Positions 8,539-18,149 of a DNA stretch of 64,000 nucleotides are shown piece by piece. Within the stretch, counting starts at the first letter, position 1, and every line of letters begins with the position of its first letter. The position numbers and the translations under genes were made by a program. The DNA comes from Haliscomenobacter hydrossis DSM 1100 (GTDB lineage Bacteria; Bacteroidota; Bacteroidia; Chitinophagales; Saprospiraceae). The notes under the pieces are model-generated. The model worked only from the letters and a program-made list of their open reading frames with translations. It was not told where the DNA came from and ran no database searches. The stretch spans positions 1 through 64,000 of the forward strand of contig NC_015512.1 of the NCBI RefSeq assembly GCF_000212735.1, in the 5' to 3' direction.

Positions 8539-10254
8539 ATGAAACTGATCAAAACTAATCCCTACCGGACCATCGGTTTGCTTGTTGGCGCAAAGGCAGC
8601 GGAGCAGGCTAGACAAATAAATCGGCTTAAAATGTATCTTGAGGCAGAACAAGAACCTCAAGGTGATTTTAGCTTCCCCATACTTGGTAAAATAAACCGG
8701 ACAGTTGACAGTGTAACTGAGGCTTCTTCCAAACTTAATCTTGATACCGATAGGCTTAATGCTGCTCTGTTTTGGTTTTATAAAGGGAATCCAATAACTG
8801 ATGAGCCTGCGTTTGATGCTCTAAAAGATTCGGATTTTCAAACTGCTATCGACATTTGGCTTAAGTTAACCGGATCTGGCGAGGTTACGCAAAGGAACTG
8901 TTCGGCATTTCAAAACTTATCCACGCTGCTCCTATGCCATGGTTTAGATGATTCTAAAGTAGATATTAATGTTTTTGAATATGGACTCTCACTGAAACTG
9001 CAATTTCTTGAAAGTGATTTTATCAATGATTTAAAAACTATTGCAACCGACGAAACATTCAAGCCTACAAAAAAAGAAATTCAACTTGCTTTTTTACATG
9101 CTCTTGAAGCAGAAATTGAGAAAAACAGTAGAATTTCACCGAGTCAACTCATTGATATCATAAATAAACATAACTTTTCAGCCAAAGATGATTTTTTAAA
9201 AGGGTTTGTTCAGAAACCCATCGAACAAATAGAAAGGAGAATTGACGAAGCAAAAGCAAAAAGAAAACTAAGTAAAGCGAATGCTGAAAAGGCAGGCAAT
9301 GCCTTGTTTGAACAGACTAAAGAAGGCTTATCCCAGCTCAATTCTATCTTAAGTGCTTCCAATCTTAAATTTTCTGCTATCTCTGACAAGGTTTCCGACG
9401 AGATCTTGCAATGTGGTATAGATTATTTTCAACATTACAGAGATTCAGAAACAAACCCCGGAGGAGCTTCAATGGAGTTATTCCGGAAAGCAAAAAAATT
9501 AGCTATTGGTAATATCGCAAACCAAAGATGTCAGGAGAATACCGAAAATTTACAAGAATGGATAGATGATGAGCCTGAGAGAATAAAGCAGCAAAGGATC
9601 ATCAACGATTTAGAAAAATTAAAACGACTTATTGATGAGTATGAAGGAAAGAGCGAAACTGTAGCTAATGCAAAGCAACTTTTAGCAAGTGCTAAAACTT
9701 GTCTCAACAATATCAAAGCGACTCTTGGAGGCCAAGATGAACTTTATTTAGGCTTAAGTTCTAGAATCGCTTCCGATGCTCAAGGAATGTGTGTGTCCGA
9801 AATAAATAAGTTACAGGAAAAATTTAGCAGCGCACATGATAACAACACCAAAATTGTGGTCATCGTTTTACTTAAAGAGAGAGTTGATGAAGCTTGGGAG
9901 GTTACCACCACAATTGGTACAATGGATTTGAGATCGGATTTCCGTAATCTATTTACCGCAAACAGAAACTCGCTATCAAATTTAAAATCCCAACTTTCAA
10001 AAACCAACACAGGTTCTAGCGGAGGAGGGGGCTGTTACATCGCAACAATGGCTTATGGAGACCACAATCATCCGCAAGTCATGATTTTAAGACAATTCAG
10101 AGACAATGTGCTGGCTAAATCAGCATTTGGTAAATGCTTTATCAAAACATATTACCATTATTCACCCAAACTGGTAGAAAAGTTGAAAAATAGCAAGCTT
10201 GTAAACAGCATCATTCGTAAAACCTTGAACCAGATCATAAAACTTATCAAGTAA
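8539..10254 (+). CDS. CFI-box protein with J-like N-terminus, first gene of chaperone/kinase operon
   Basis: The protein has 571 residues. The N-terminus (KTNPYRTIGLLVGA through the LGKINRT and ALFWFYKG stretches, to ~120) resembles the degenerate J-like module at the start of some bacterial chaperone-associated proteins, but no HPD triad is visible. Residues ~200-490 are helical and coiled-coil-like. A GSSGGGG linker then leads to a C-terminal CFI-box-like domain at ~498-530: CYIATMAYGD..HPQV.ILRQFRD, with basic helices at the end. The stop overlaps the next start (TAATG). The downstream Hsp70 makes a co-chaperone or client-adaptor role reasonable, but that is inference. The J-like reading is weak; the CFI-box reading is good. 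Confidence 0.6.
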   Translation: MKLIKTNPYRTIGLLVGAKAAEQARQINRLKMYLEAEQEPQGDFSFPILGKINRTVDSVTEASSKLNLDTDRLNAALFWFYKGNPITDEPAFDALKDSDFQTAIDIWLKLTGSGEVTQRNCSAFQNLSTLLLCHGLDDSKVDINVFEYGLSLKLQFLESDFINDLKTIATDETFKPTKKEIQLAFLHALEAEIEKNSRISPSQLIDIINKHNFSAKDDFLKGFVQKPIEQIERRIDEAKAKRKLSKANAEKAGNALFEQTKEGLSQLNSILSASNLKFSAISDKVSDEILQCGIDYFQHYRDSETNPGGASMELFRKAKKLAIGNIANQRCQENTENLQEWIDDEPERIKQQRIINDLEKLKRLIDEYEGKSETVANAKQLLASAKTCLNNIKATLGGQDELYLGLSSRIASDAQGMCVSEINKLQEKFSSAHDNNTKIVVIVLLKERVDEAWEVTTTIGTMDLRSDFRNLFTANRNSLSNLKSQLSKTNTGSSGGGGCYIATMAYGDHNHPQVMILRQFRDNVLAKSAFGKCFIKTYYHYSPKLVEKLKNSKLVNSIIRKTLNQIIKLIK

Positions 10255-11153
10255 TGAAAAAAATAACGGTCGCAATACTCCTATTTTCTTCGATTGGTGC
10301 TTTTGCCCAGGTAACCAAAGAAGATTTAGACAAGGAAATCAAGCCTGTGGCGGAAAAGATAAAAAAGCTTCAATCAGAAAACAGCAAACTGAAATCCGAA
10401 GTTGGAAACCTAAGTTCAAAACTTTCATCTGCAAATAAGCGCATTGACAGCCTTAGCAATCAAACCCTTGCCAACAGCAATGCCATCAATCAAACAAGTC
10501 AAGAACTTGGGTTGAGAATTGCAACAACTGAAACAACTACCAACCAAAAAATTACGGCCGTTGATGAATCGCTGAGCAAAAATTCACTTTATGGAATAAT
10601 TGGTGTGCTTTCAGCAATTTTACTTTCAGGGCTGTTGTATTGGTTGTTGAGCAAAAGACAACAAACCGACAAGACAGATTTTATTGAGCAGTTAAGCAAA
10701 ACCAAGTCATCTATTGAAGAAGGTATGGTGAAAGAATTTGGCAAACAAACCGAGTTAATGGACGCTCAACTTCATCTAATTGAACAGCAAAAAATGACGT
10801 TACAAGCCATACCAAACACTCAGCCTGACCACTCTTTGGCATTAAAGGTTGCCAGTGAAATCAACCTAATTGAAAGAAACATCAACTTGATGGATGCTAA
10901 AACCAAAGGCCTGAAACAATTACAAGCATCTGTTGGCAAACTAAAAGACAATCTTTCCGCGAATGGCTATGAAATGCCTGAGTTATTAGGCAAACAATTC
11001 CATGAAGGGATGAAAGTAATTGTAACAAGTACAATTACTGATGAGAACCTTGAAATGGATTCAGAAGTAATAACTAAAGTTCTGATTCCACAGGTGAATT
11101 TCAATGATAAAATGATTCAGACAGCTCAAATTGAAACTTCAAAGGGCTATTAA
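10254..11153 (+). CDS. Membrane coiled-coil protein
   Basis: The protein has 299 residues. It starts with a hydrophobic leader (MKKITVAILLFSSIGAFAQ) that fits a signal peptide. A coiled coil rich in heptad Leu/Ser/Asn follows (~25-105), then a transmembrane helix (about 112-131, YGIIGVLSAILLSGLLYWLL). A second helical region to the end contains many Gln/Lys. If the leader is cleaved, the coiled coil is periplasmic and the C-terminal ~165 residues cytoplasmic. It overlaps the previous gene by 1 nt and is 20 nt before the Hsp70 gene. I do not recognise a family; it probably anchors or signals for the operon's cytoplasmic proteins. Confidence 0.6.
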   Translation: MKKITVAILLFSSIGAFAQVTKEDLDKEIKPVAEKIKKLQSENSKLKSEVGNLSSKLSSANKRIDSLSNQTLANSNAINQTSQELGLRIATTETTTNQKITAVDESLSKNSLYGIIGVLSAILLSGLLYWLLSKRQQTDKTDFIEQLSKTKSSIEEGMVKEFGKQTELMDAQLHLIEQQKMTLQAIPNTQPDHSLALKVASEINLIERNINLMDAKTKGLKQLQASVGKLKDNLSANGYEMPELLGKQFHEGMKVIVTSTITDENLEMDSEVITKVLIPQVNFNDKMIQTAQIETSKGY

Positions 11154-11173
11154 TAACAACATAAATTTAATAC

Positions 11174-13699
11174 ATGAGAAATAAAATTGACTATGGCATT
11201 GATCTAGGAACAACCAATTCGGCAATTGCGAGAATGGAAAACGGAGTTCCGATAATTAAAAAATCGGACACTTTAAAAGATACAGTGCCGTCTTGTGTTC
11301 ATTTCAATAAAAGGCAGGATGTTCTTGTAGGAGATACAGCCTATAATGTCATGAAGAATGATAATGCAAGAGCATTGAAAACGCTTGAAAAAGGAAAGAT
11401 AAATTCATTTATTGAGTTTAAACGAACAATGGGTACAACGCATACCTACGTGTGCCCGAATATGAATAAAGATTTTTCATCTGAAGAACTATCGGCCGAG
11501 ATTTTAAAGAAACTCAAATCGTATATTCAAGATGAAAATATTTCTTCAATCGTAATTACAGTACCCGCAAAATTTTTGAATCCACAAAATGAAGCAACAA
11601 TGCAAGCTGCAAAACTTGCAGGATTTAAACATGTTGAACTGTTACAAGAACCAGTAGCGGCCGCCACTGCTTATGGTCTTAGTTCAAAAAATAAGGATGG
11701 TTTTTGGTTGGTTTTTGATTTTGGTGGGGGGACTTTTGATGCTGCAATATTAAAATCTGATGAAGGAATTTTAACGGTAAAGGATACTGATGGAGACAAT
11801 TGGCTGGGCGGCAAGAATTTAGACGACGCCATAGTTGACCAAATTATCATACCTAATCTTCAACAAAATTTTGCAATAAATGGGGTATTAAGCGATTCTA
11901 CACAAAAGGAAGTTTTAAGAAATGCAGTAAAGTTCTACGCGGAGGAAGCCAAAATTCAATTGTCATTTAAGGATTCGCACAACATACTTTCAAATTTGGG
12001 GGATTTACCTTTTGAGGACGACAACGGAGATGAGCCCGAAATAGATGTCTTGGTGACTCAAAAAGATATGGAAAGTGTAGTTGCTCCTATTTTTCAGAAA
12101 GCAATTGACATTACCAAAGAGCTGCTAAAACGCAACAATTTAAAAGGCTCAGACCTGGGTTCATTGATTCTTGTTGGCGGTCCAACCTATTCTCCAATCC
12201 TGCGCAGAATGCTCAAAGAGCAAATCACAGAAAAGGTTGATACCTCCGTTGACCCCATGACAGTAGTTGCCAAAGGTGCTGCTTTGTTTGCCTCAACGAT
12301 ATCAATATCGGATGAAGTTAAAGAAACCACCAGGGATAAAACCAAACTTCAATTGGACATTAAGTACGAAGCGACTACGGTTGAACTTGATGAAATGGTA
12401 AACCTAAAAGTCCTGAAAGAGAAAACTACAGGTACTTTCCCTGAAAAGATTTATGCCGATGTAGTTCGTTATGATGGTGCTTGGTCAAGCGGCAAAAAAC
12501 TAATTGGCGAAAAAGCTACAATTGTGGATGTGTTATTGGTTGAGGGTCGTTCTAACTCATTTGAAATAAACGTCTACGATGAAGTTGGCAATAAATTAGA
12601 GTGTCAGCCGCATCAATTTAGCATTTTGCAAGGAATTGGCGGACTTGACGGAATGCAGGTTATACCGTACCATATTGGAATTGCCAAGTTTTTCCATACC
12701 GAAGACAAGGACTTGTTTCTACCCGCTAAAGGTTTAGAAAAAAATAAAAAAGTTCCGGCAACAGGTGTAATCAACGGTTTAAAAACAAGAAGCGCAATCA
12801 GGCCTGGAATGATTAAAGACATTATTCGTATTCCAATTTATCAGGGTGACTTCAATGCAGAAGGTACAAATCCAGTCCTTAATAATTTCATTCAAGAAGT
12901 GATCATAACCGGGGAAAGTTTACCTGCATTGCTTCCAGAGGGAAGCGATGTTGACATAACAATTAAAGTGGATAGATCGCAATTAATGAAATTCAGTGCT
13001 TATTTTCCTTTGTTGAACCATACAGAAGAGCTGGAAATCGAAATTATGAAAACTGAACCGCCGACTGAAGAATTGCTCACCCAAGAAATTTCAAAAGCGA
13101 AACGGACAGCCCAAAAAATAAATGCCAATGAAGTAGCTATGGAACTAGAAGCGCTTGAAGCACAATTAGAAAATGAGAAAGGAAGTGCTGATGGTAAGAT
13201 GAAAATTCTTGATGGGCTTCGCAAAGAATTATTGAAATTGGATCGTGCTCAGAAATCAGCCGAGTGGCCTAAAGTAGAACAAGCCCTAAAGGAGGCATTC
13301 TATGAATTAGAAGACCTCATTGAAAAGATAAATGAAAACGATGATGAAGGGAATTTGAACATGGATAAAGTGGAAGCCCATGTGCAAGAATACAAGCAGA
13401 AAATTGAACATGTCATCAAAGACAAAAACATAAAAGAAGCAAAAGAACTAACGAGTGAAATCGAGCGATTAGATTTTGAGCTTCGTAATGCGGTAACAGG
13501 TAATGCAATGGATGCTCAATTGCTTCTCCATTTAAATGACAATTTTGGTTCTTTCCACTGGAAAGATGCCGCAAAAGCAAAGCAATTGATAAATCAAGGG
13601 ATGCAAATGACCACAGCTGGTAAAACTGATGCAATTAGGCCATTGCTTGTACAACTAATTGAATTAATGCCTGAAAATGAAAAACAAACATTGAGATAA
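11174..13699 (+). CDS. Long Hsp70 (DnaK-like) chaperone
   Basis: The protein has 841 residues against about 640 for housekeeping DnaK. The actin-like ATPase domain is intact: DLGTTNS (9-15), PAKFLNPQNEAT, LLQEPVAAATAYG, DFGGGTFD near 183 and LILVGGPTYSPILRRML near 335. A substrate-binding-like beta region follows to ~620, then ~220 residues of charged helices (KAKRTAQKINA..MELEALEAQLE, VEAHVQEYKQKIE). There is no EEVD-like tail. Its stop overlaps the kinase-AAA start (TAATG). With no GrpE or classical DnaJ nearby and non-standard partners, this is a specialised Hsp70 rather than the housekeeping copy. Confidence 0.85.
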   Translation: MRNKIDYGIDLGTTNSAIARMENGVPIIKKSDTLKDTVPSCVHFNKRQDVLVGDTAYNVMKNDNARALKTLEKGKINSFIEFKRTMGTTHTYVCPNMNKDFSSEELSAEILKKLKSYIQDENISSIVITVPAKFLNPQNEATMQAAKLAGFKHVELLQEPVAAATAYGLSSKNKDGFWLVFDFGGGTFDAAILKSDEGILTVKDTDGDNWLGGKNLDDAIVDQIIIPNLQQNFAINGVLSDSTQKEVLRNAVKFYAEEAKIQLSFKDSHNILSNLGDLPFEDDNGDEPEIDVLVTQKDMESVVAPIFQKAIDITKELLKRNNLKGSDLGSLILVGGPTYSPILRRMLKEQITEKVDTSVDPMTVVAKGAALFASTISISDEVKETTRDKTKLQLDIKYEATTVELDEMVNLKVLKEKTTGTFPEKIYADVVRYDGAWSSGKKLIGEKATIVDVLLVEGRSNSFEINVYDEVGNKLECQPHQFSILQGIGGLDGMQVIPYHIGIAKFFHTEDKDLFLPAKGLEKNKKVPATGVINGLKTRSAIRPGMIKDIIRIPIYQGDFNAEGTNPVLNNFIQEVIITGESLPALLPEGSDVDITIKVDRSQLMKFSAYFPLLNHTEELEIEIMKTEPPTEELLTQEISKAKRTAQKINANEVAMELEALEAQLENEKGSADGKMKILDGLRKELLKLDRAQKSAEWPKVEQALKEAFYELEDLIEKINENDDEGNLNMDKVEAHVQEYKQKIEHVIKDKNIKEAKELTSEIERLDFELRNAVTGNAMDAQLLLHLNDNFGSFHWKDAAKAKQLINQGMQMTTAGKTDAIRPLLVQLIELMPENEKQTLR

Positions 13700-15513
13700 T
13701 GGATATTTTAAAAACTGGCATCTTACCGAAGAACTTATCAATCGATGAGCGGTATAGCATTTTGCTTTTCATAAAGCAGGGGAGCAACGCCGAAACTTAT
13801 CGGGTAAAAGGAAGTGATGGGAAGCTGTATTTTTTAAAGTTATTCAATTTTGCCAAATTGCACCGGTCCGCATTTGATGTAAATAACAGCTTATTGGAAA
13901 TTGAACTGCTCAGAAATCTAAAGCATCCAAACCTACCTGCTTATGAAGATAGTGGAGAACTCATTTTTGAAGGCAAAAAGTATATTTATTTGGTCTTGGA
14001 TTTCATTGTGGGAGAAACCTTAGCCGAACGAATAAATAGAGCGCCAATTTCGACAGTCTTTGATGTAAAGCGAATTGCGGTGGATATTCTTTCGGTTTTG
14101 GACTATTTACATTCATTGCCCGAGCCAATAATCCACAATGAAATCACCCCTCAAAACATAATGCTGGATTTGAAAAACAATATTCCTCAAGCAAAGCTTA
14201 TTGATTTCGGTTATGCGCGTTCATTCAATCAATCAACCAAAGCGTATAATAAAGATGGCTTAAATTTAAACTATGTTGCTTCCGAGTGTTTCAATAATTT
14301 GTATTCACCGCAGTCGGATTTATATTCAGTTGGTGCAGTAATATACCATTTGTTGTTTGGGATGCCTCCTTGGTTTAAAGATGTTTCTAAATTTATGGCC
14401 GACAGAGTCAAACCTGAAGAGGTTATTTTAAAAGAACGAAACAAGCCTTTGCTGTTCCCAAACGTAGAAGCTCAAATCATTGATTTTGACAATGAAATTT
14501 TAGGCATTCTAAAAAAGGCTTTGCAACAAGATCCTGACAACAGGTTTCAAACTGCTAAAGAATTCATTCAGGCACTAAATGGCGAGATAGAGCTCGATGG
14601 AGGTGCTGGGAGTCCAATCAAGCCGGAGCAGCTAGTAGAACAGAAACCAGCAAAAGAAATTGTAAAAAAAGGGAAGGGCTTTGCTGCAATAGCCGGAATG
14701 CAACACCTAAAAGATAAATTACGACACGATGTTATCAATGCCATCGAAAATTCCGAAGAATACAAAAAACACAATTTAGGCTTACCCAACGGAATGCTTC
14801 TTTATGGTCCGCCAGGTTGCGGCAAGACTTTCTTTGCAGAAAAGTTTGCGGAGGAAGCTGGGTATAATTTTATCAAAATCGTCTCCTCAGATTTAGCCAG
14901 TATTTATGTGCATGGCTCACAAGAAAAGATAGGTAAGTTGTTTAAAGAGGCAAGAGAACAAGCTCCAACTATCCTTTATTTTGATGAATTGGATGCCATG
15001 GTTCCAAGCCGTGAAAAAGTAAACAACCAAAGCCAAAGTGGCGAAGTGAATGAGTTCCTTTCCCAACTTGACAATATTGGAGATTCTGGCGTTTTTGTGA
15101 TTGGTTCTACCAATAAGCCGGATTCCCTAGACAGGGCAGTTTTAAGAGCTGGCAGATTAGAAAGGTTATTCTACATTCCGCCACCCGATTTTCAAGCAAG
15201 GAAGGAGATGTTCGAACTTTACTTAAAAGACAGACCTCTTGATTTTGGCATTGATTATGTTGTTCTTGCCTCATTAACAGAGCACTATGTTTCCAGTGAC
15301 ATTAAACTGTTAGTTGATGAAGCATCAAGAAAAACAATCAGGGAACAACTAAAACGCATTACGATGGAAACGTTGGAAACCACCATAAAAAACCAGAAAC
15401 CAACAGTTTCAATGTCGGATCTAAAAAAATATGAAATGATTCGGCAAGAAATTGAAAATGATTTAAATGCTGAAAGCTTCAGCAATAGGCCAAAAATTGG
15501 TTTTAAACCTTAA
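13699..15513 (+). CDS. Protein kinase-like / AAA+ ATPase fusion
   Basis: The protein has 604 residues. Residues ~18-295 are a serine/threonine-kinase fold: glycine loop KQGSNAETY, likely VAIK-type Lys47 (YFLKLF), HNEITPQN at 146-153 in place of HRDxKPxN, and DFG at 169-171. The catalytic-loop Asp is thus Glu, which may weaken phosphotransfer. After a linker, ~330-560 form a CDC48/FtsH-like AAA+ module with Walker A GPPGCGKT (370-377), Walker B YFDELD near 428 and an RAGR-containing second region of homology near 484. It is joined to the Hsp70 by a TAATG overlap and precedes the TerB-like gene by 11 nt. It plausibly remodels or sorts Hsp70 clients under control of the kinase domain (inference). 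Confidence 0.85.
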   Translation: MDILKTGILPKNLSIDERYSILLFIKQGSNAETYRVKGSDGKLYFLKLFNFAKLHRSAFDVNNSLLEIELLRNLKHPNLPAYEDSGELIFEGKKYIYLVLDFIVGETLAERINRAPISTVFDVKRIAVDILSVLDYLHSLPEPIIHNEITPQNIMLDLKNNIPQAKLIDFGYARSFNQSTKAYNKDGLNLNYVASECFNNLYSPQSDLYSVGAVIYHLLFGMPPWFKDVSKFMADRVKPEEVILKERNKPLLFPNVEAQIIDFDNEILGILKKALQQDPDNRFQTAKEFIQALNGEIELDGGAGSPIKPEQLVEQKPAKEIVKKGKGFAAIAGMQHLKDKLRHDVINAIENSEEYKKHNLGLPNGMLLYGPPGCGKTFFAEKFAEEAGYNFIKIVSSDLASIYVHGSQEKIGKLFKEAREQAPTILYFDELDAMVPSREKVNNQSQSGEVNEFLSQLDNIGDSGVFVIGSTNKPDSLDRAVLRAGRLERLFYIPPPDFQARKEMFELYLKDRPLDFGIDYVVLASLTEHYVSSDIKLLVDEASRKTIREQLKRITMETLETTIKNQKPTVSMSDLKKYEMIRQEIENDLNAESFSNRPKIGFKP

Positions 15514-15524
15514 AATTCAGCAGT

Positions 15525-16064
15525 ATGAATATTGTAAATTTCGACAAATTGCTGCTTAAAACAGCATTTTGCTGTATGGCATCAGATGGGCATATTGACG
15601 CCAGAGAAATTGCACTTATCCAATCAATGTGTCAAACCTCACCATTGTTTAAAGATTTCAACTTTCAAGATGAAATCAACCTTCTTTTAACAAAAATCAA
15701 TACGAGTGGTAAAGAGTTCATTCAGTATTATTTTGATTTACTCAACGAAACCGAATTGACTGAGCAAGAAGAACTCACTTTAATTGATTTCGCCATTCAA
15801 ACAATAAACGCGGATGAGCAAATAGAATATTCTGAAATTAAATTTTTTAAGAATATCAGACATAGGCTAAAAATATCCGATGAGCATATTTTGAAAGCTT
15901 TCCCAACTATTGAATTGTTTTTGGAAGAGGACATCGTTACTGAATCCTTCCTAGACAAAATAACTAGGCAATATCTTGAGTCTACTGATTTTCCACAGTT
16001 TGAGTTGTTAACTTTAGACATGGATGCAAATTCAAGTAACATTTCAGGTAAAGTAGGTGAATAA
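15525..16064 (+). CDS. TerB-like protein
   Basis: The protein has 179 residues. The helical pattern LLKTAFCCMASDGHIDAREI, followed by a second half with INADEQIEYSEIKFFKNIR, is the acidic metal-site signature of TerB/TerB-like domains (two D/E-G-x-I-D/E blocks). TerB domains are linked to membrane stress and phage-defence networks with kinases and AAA ATPases. It is the last gene of the five-gene operon and ends 13 nt before the convergently transcribed brxL. The family assignment is moderately sure. Confidence 0.65.
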   Translation: MNIVNFDKLLLKTAFCCMASDGHIDAREIALIQSMCQTSPLFKDFNFQDEINLLLTKINTSGKEFIQYYFDLLNETELTEQEELTLIDFAIQTINADEQIEYSEIKFFKNIRHRLKISDEHILKAFPTIELFLEEDIVTESFLDKITRQYLESTDFPQFELLTLDMDANSSNISGKVGE

Positions 16065-16077
16065 TGGAACTTCCCCC

Positions 16078-18123
16078 TTAATCCAACAACGCCTTCATCA
16101 AACAATCCCTTAAATCCGTATAATACTGAATGTTGATTTTGGTGATCATGTCATCAGACAGCTCATTGAGTTGTTTGCGGGCGTTGAGGGGGACGAGGAG
16201 GGTGGTGGCCCCTTTTTCGACGGCTATTTCGGCCAGATTGACGGCATTGTAGACCAAATCCAGGGAGCCACCCAGGTTCAGCTGGCCGATGATAACCAGG
16301 CCACCTTTGGTGTTTTTGCCCAAGATGGCGCTGCACATGCCCATCAGGACGGCCATGCCCATACCGTTGCCACTTTTGGAGGCATCAAAAGCCCGAAGTT
16401 GGATGGAGAACTCGTGGGAACGGGGGTCACGATCACCCAGCAGTTCCTTGCCTTTGCTGTAGAGGTTTTGTTCGGCATAACGCACGCTCTCCTGGAATTG
16501 GGGGGGTGCGGGTTTGTTGAGGATTTTTACGCTAGAGCCGGGGCCAGTATTGATCTCAATCTTGTACAAGCCGGTGGTTTCCTCCTGGCCACCGGCGTTG
16601 AGGGCCCAGATCTGGCCGGGGGGAAGCGGATCGTCGCCGATGGTGCTTTCGCTGTGGATTTCGGGGGTGGTTACAAAGGTTTCTATGCCATCTTCGCCGA
16701 TGCGGTAGCTGAAGTGGGTGTTGCGGAACTCGGCGGAACCGATGCGTTTTTGTTGCTCTTTTACCCGGCGTCGGTACTCCAGGGCTACTTTGATGGCCCA
16801 TTCCAACAATTCATCCGAGATGGGCGCTTCGGGGTTGGGTTGCATCAATTTCAGGAGGCCATTGATGGTTTTGTTGACGGCGGTGGTATCCCGACCGCTG
16901 AGGGCTCCGCCAAAGTCGATGCGGGGCAAAACCGAAGACAAACGACTGGTGTCGCGCAGGCGGGTCCAACACTCGGCCAGGAAGTCGCTGACCAGTCCAA
17001 AGTGGGTGGTGAAATACGTTTTATTGAGTTTGGGGAAGTCCCAGCCGGGGGCGAAGGCGTGGATGCGATCCATAAAGGCCGTATCGTCGCGCATTTCTTT
17101 GGGCATGGGGCCAAAGAGGTGGCTGATGCGTTGCTGGTGTTCTACGTCTACGTCAAAGTTGCCCACCATCACGATGCCGCCATCGGCACGGATGGGTTCT
17201 TTGCCCCGGCTGAATTCGCCGCTTTCCATGTAACCCTTCATGATGTTGACGCCGTCTTTTTGGTCAAAGGACACGCCGGAAACCTCGTCAAAACAAACCA
17301 CGTCGTATTTGCAGACCAGCCCCCGCTCGCCGCTGCCCATGTTCACAAACATCTTGGCAACGGTGGCTTTACCGCCCGAAACCAGGTGCGCGTAGGGGGA
17401 GATTTGTTGGTACAAATGGGATTTGCCGGTGCCCCGGGGCCCCAGCTCGATCAGGTTGTAGTTGCGCTCTACAAAGGGGATCATGCGGGCAAAAAGGACA
17501 TTTCTGGCTCGTTCCGACAAGGAGGCGGGTTCCATTCCGACGCTGCGGATCAAGAAGTCTTTCCATTCCGTGAGGCTGAAAAACTCGCGGCCTTTGTAGA
17601 GGACTTCCAGGACATTGCGCTGAGAGAGCTGGATGGGACGGATGTTGCTGATGCCGAAGGGGCGGCCATTGTTTTCCTGAGCAATGGTGGCATCGTATTC
17701 CAATTCAATTTCGGCATAAAAACCACCGGTGAGCATGCGGTCGTTGGCGTTGACCAGCTCGGGGGAGATGCGCACCTTATTCAGTTGCAGGCTGGGGAGG
17801 GTAGCCACGTAGCTGTCGGATGCGGTGTCCAGGCGCGCAGTGATGATGTCGATGAGCTTGATGGAGCCCTTTTCGCGGGCTTTGGATTTGAAATATTCTT
17901 CTTCACCGGGGCGCACTGTGCGGTCTTGGAGTTGGCGTTTGACGATCTCCAGGCCTTCCTGGATTTCTTCTTCATCGGTGGTGGCGCAATACCTGCCCAA
18001 CAGGAATTCAATGACATAGGTGGGGACTGGATAGGTTTTGCGAAACTGCTCCAGCAAGTCTTTCCGAACGATGAAGCCTTCGAAGGCTTTGGCGGACAAT
18101 TGATCAATCTGGTCTAATTCCAT
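16078..18123 (-). CDS. brxL: BrxL, Lon-like AAA+ protein of type 1 BREX
   Basis: The protein has 681 residues from the ATG at 18123; a TTG six bases upstream is less likely. An N-terminal helical region precedes an AAA+ core with Walker A GPRGTGKS (~228-235), Walker B VVCFDEV and sensor GNFD. The C-terminal ~200 residues are Lon-protease-like (GMAVLMGMCSAILGKN, VIIGQLNLGGSLDLV, GATTLLVPLNARKQL). In my alignment the Lon Ser (GPSAG) falls on GNGMG and the catalytic Lys is not evident, so the fold appears without the Ser-Lys dyad. It is the last gene of the BREX operon, 26 nt after pglZ. BrxL is a DNA-binding multimeric ATPase needed for phage restriction in type 1 BREX. Confidence 0.92.
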   Translation of the reverse strand: MELDQIDQLSAKAFEGFIVRKDLLEQFRKTYPVPTYVIEFLLGRYCATTDEEEIQEGLEIVKRQLQDRTVRPGEEEYFKSKAREKGSIKLIDIITARLDTASDSYVATLPSLQLNKVRISPELVNANDRMLTGGFYAEIELEYDATIAQENNGRPFGISNIRPIQLSQRNVLEVLYKGREFFSLTEWKDFLIRSVGMEPASLSERARNVLFARMIPFVERNYNLIELGPRGTGKSHLYQQISPYAHLVSGGKATVAKMFVNMGSGERGLVCKYDVVCFDEVSGVSFDQKDGVNIMKGYMESGEFSRGKEPIRADGGIVMVGNFDVDVEHQQRISHLFGPMPKEMRDDTAFMDRIHAFAPGWDFPKLNKTYFTTHFGLVSDFLAECWTRLRDTSRLSSVLPRIDFGGALSGRDTTAVNKTINGLLKLMQPNPEAPISDELLEWAIKVALEYRRRVKEQQKRIGSAEFRNTHFSYRIGEDGIETFVTTPEIHSESTIGDDPLPPGQIWALNAGGQEETTGLYKIEINTGPGSSVKILNKPAPPQFQESVRYAEQNLYSKGKELLGDRDPRSHEFSIQLRAFDASKSGNGMGMAVLMGMCSAILGKNTKGGLVIIGQLNLGGSLDLVYNAVNLAEIAVEKGATTLLVPLNARKQLNELSDDMITKINIQYYTDLRDCLMKALLD

Positions 18124-18149
18124 CTTCAATATTTTTTTGAGGTACTAGT

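Noticed and set aside
13699-15513. The kinase fusion as a PglW of the BREX system
   Set aside because: It is on the opposite strand, fused to AAA+, coupled to an Hsp70 gene and much shorter than PglW.
16171-18117. 648-residue + strand open frame opposite brxL
   Set aside because: Shadow of the GC-rich brxL gene; no recognisable motif, and the minus frame shows clear AAA+ and Lon-like motifs.
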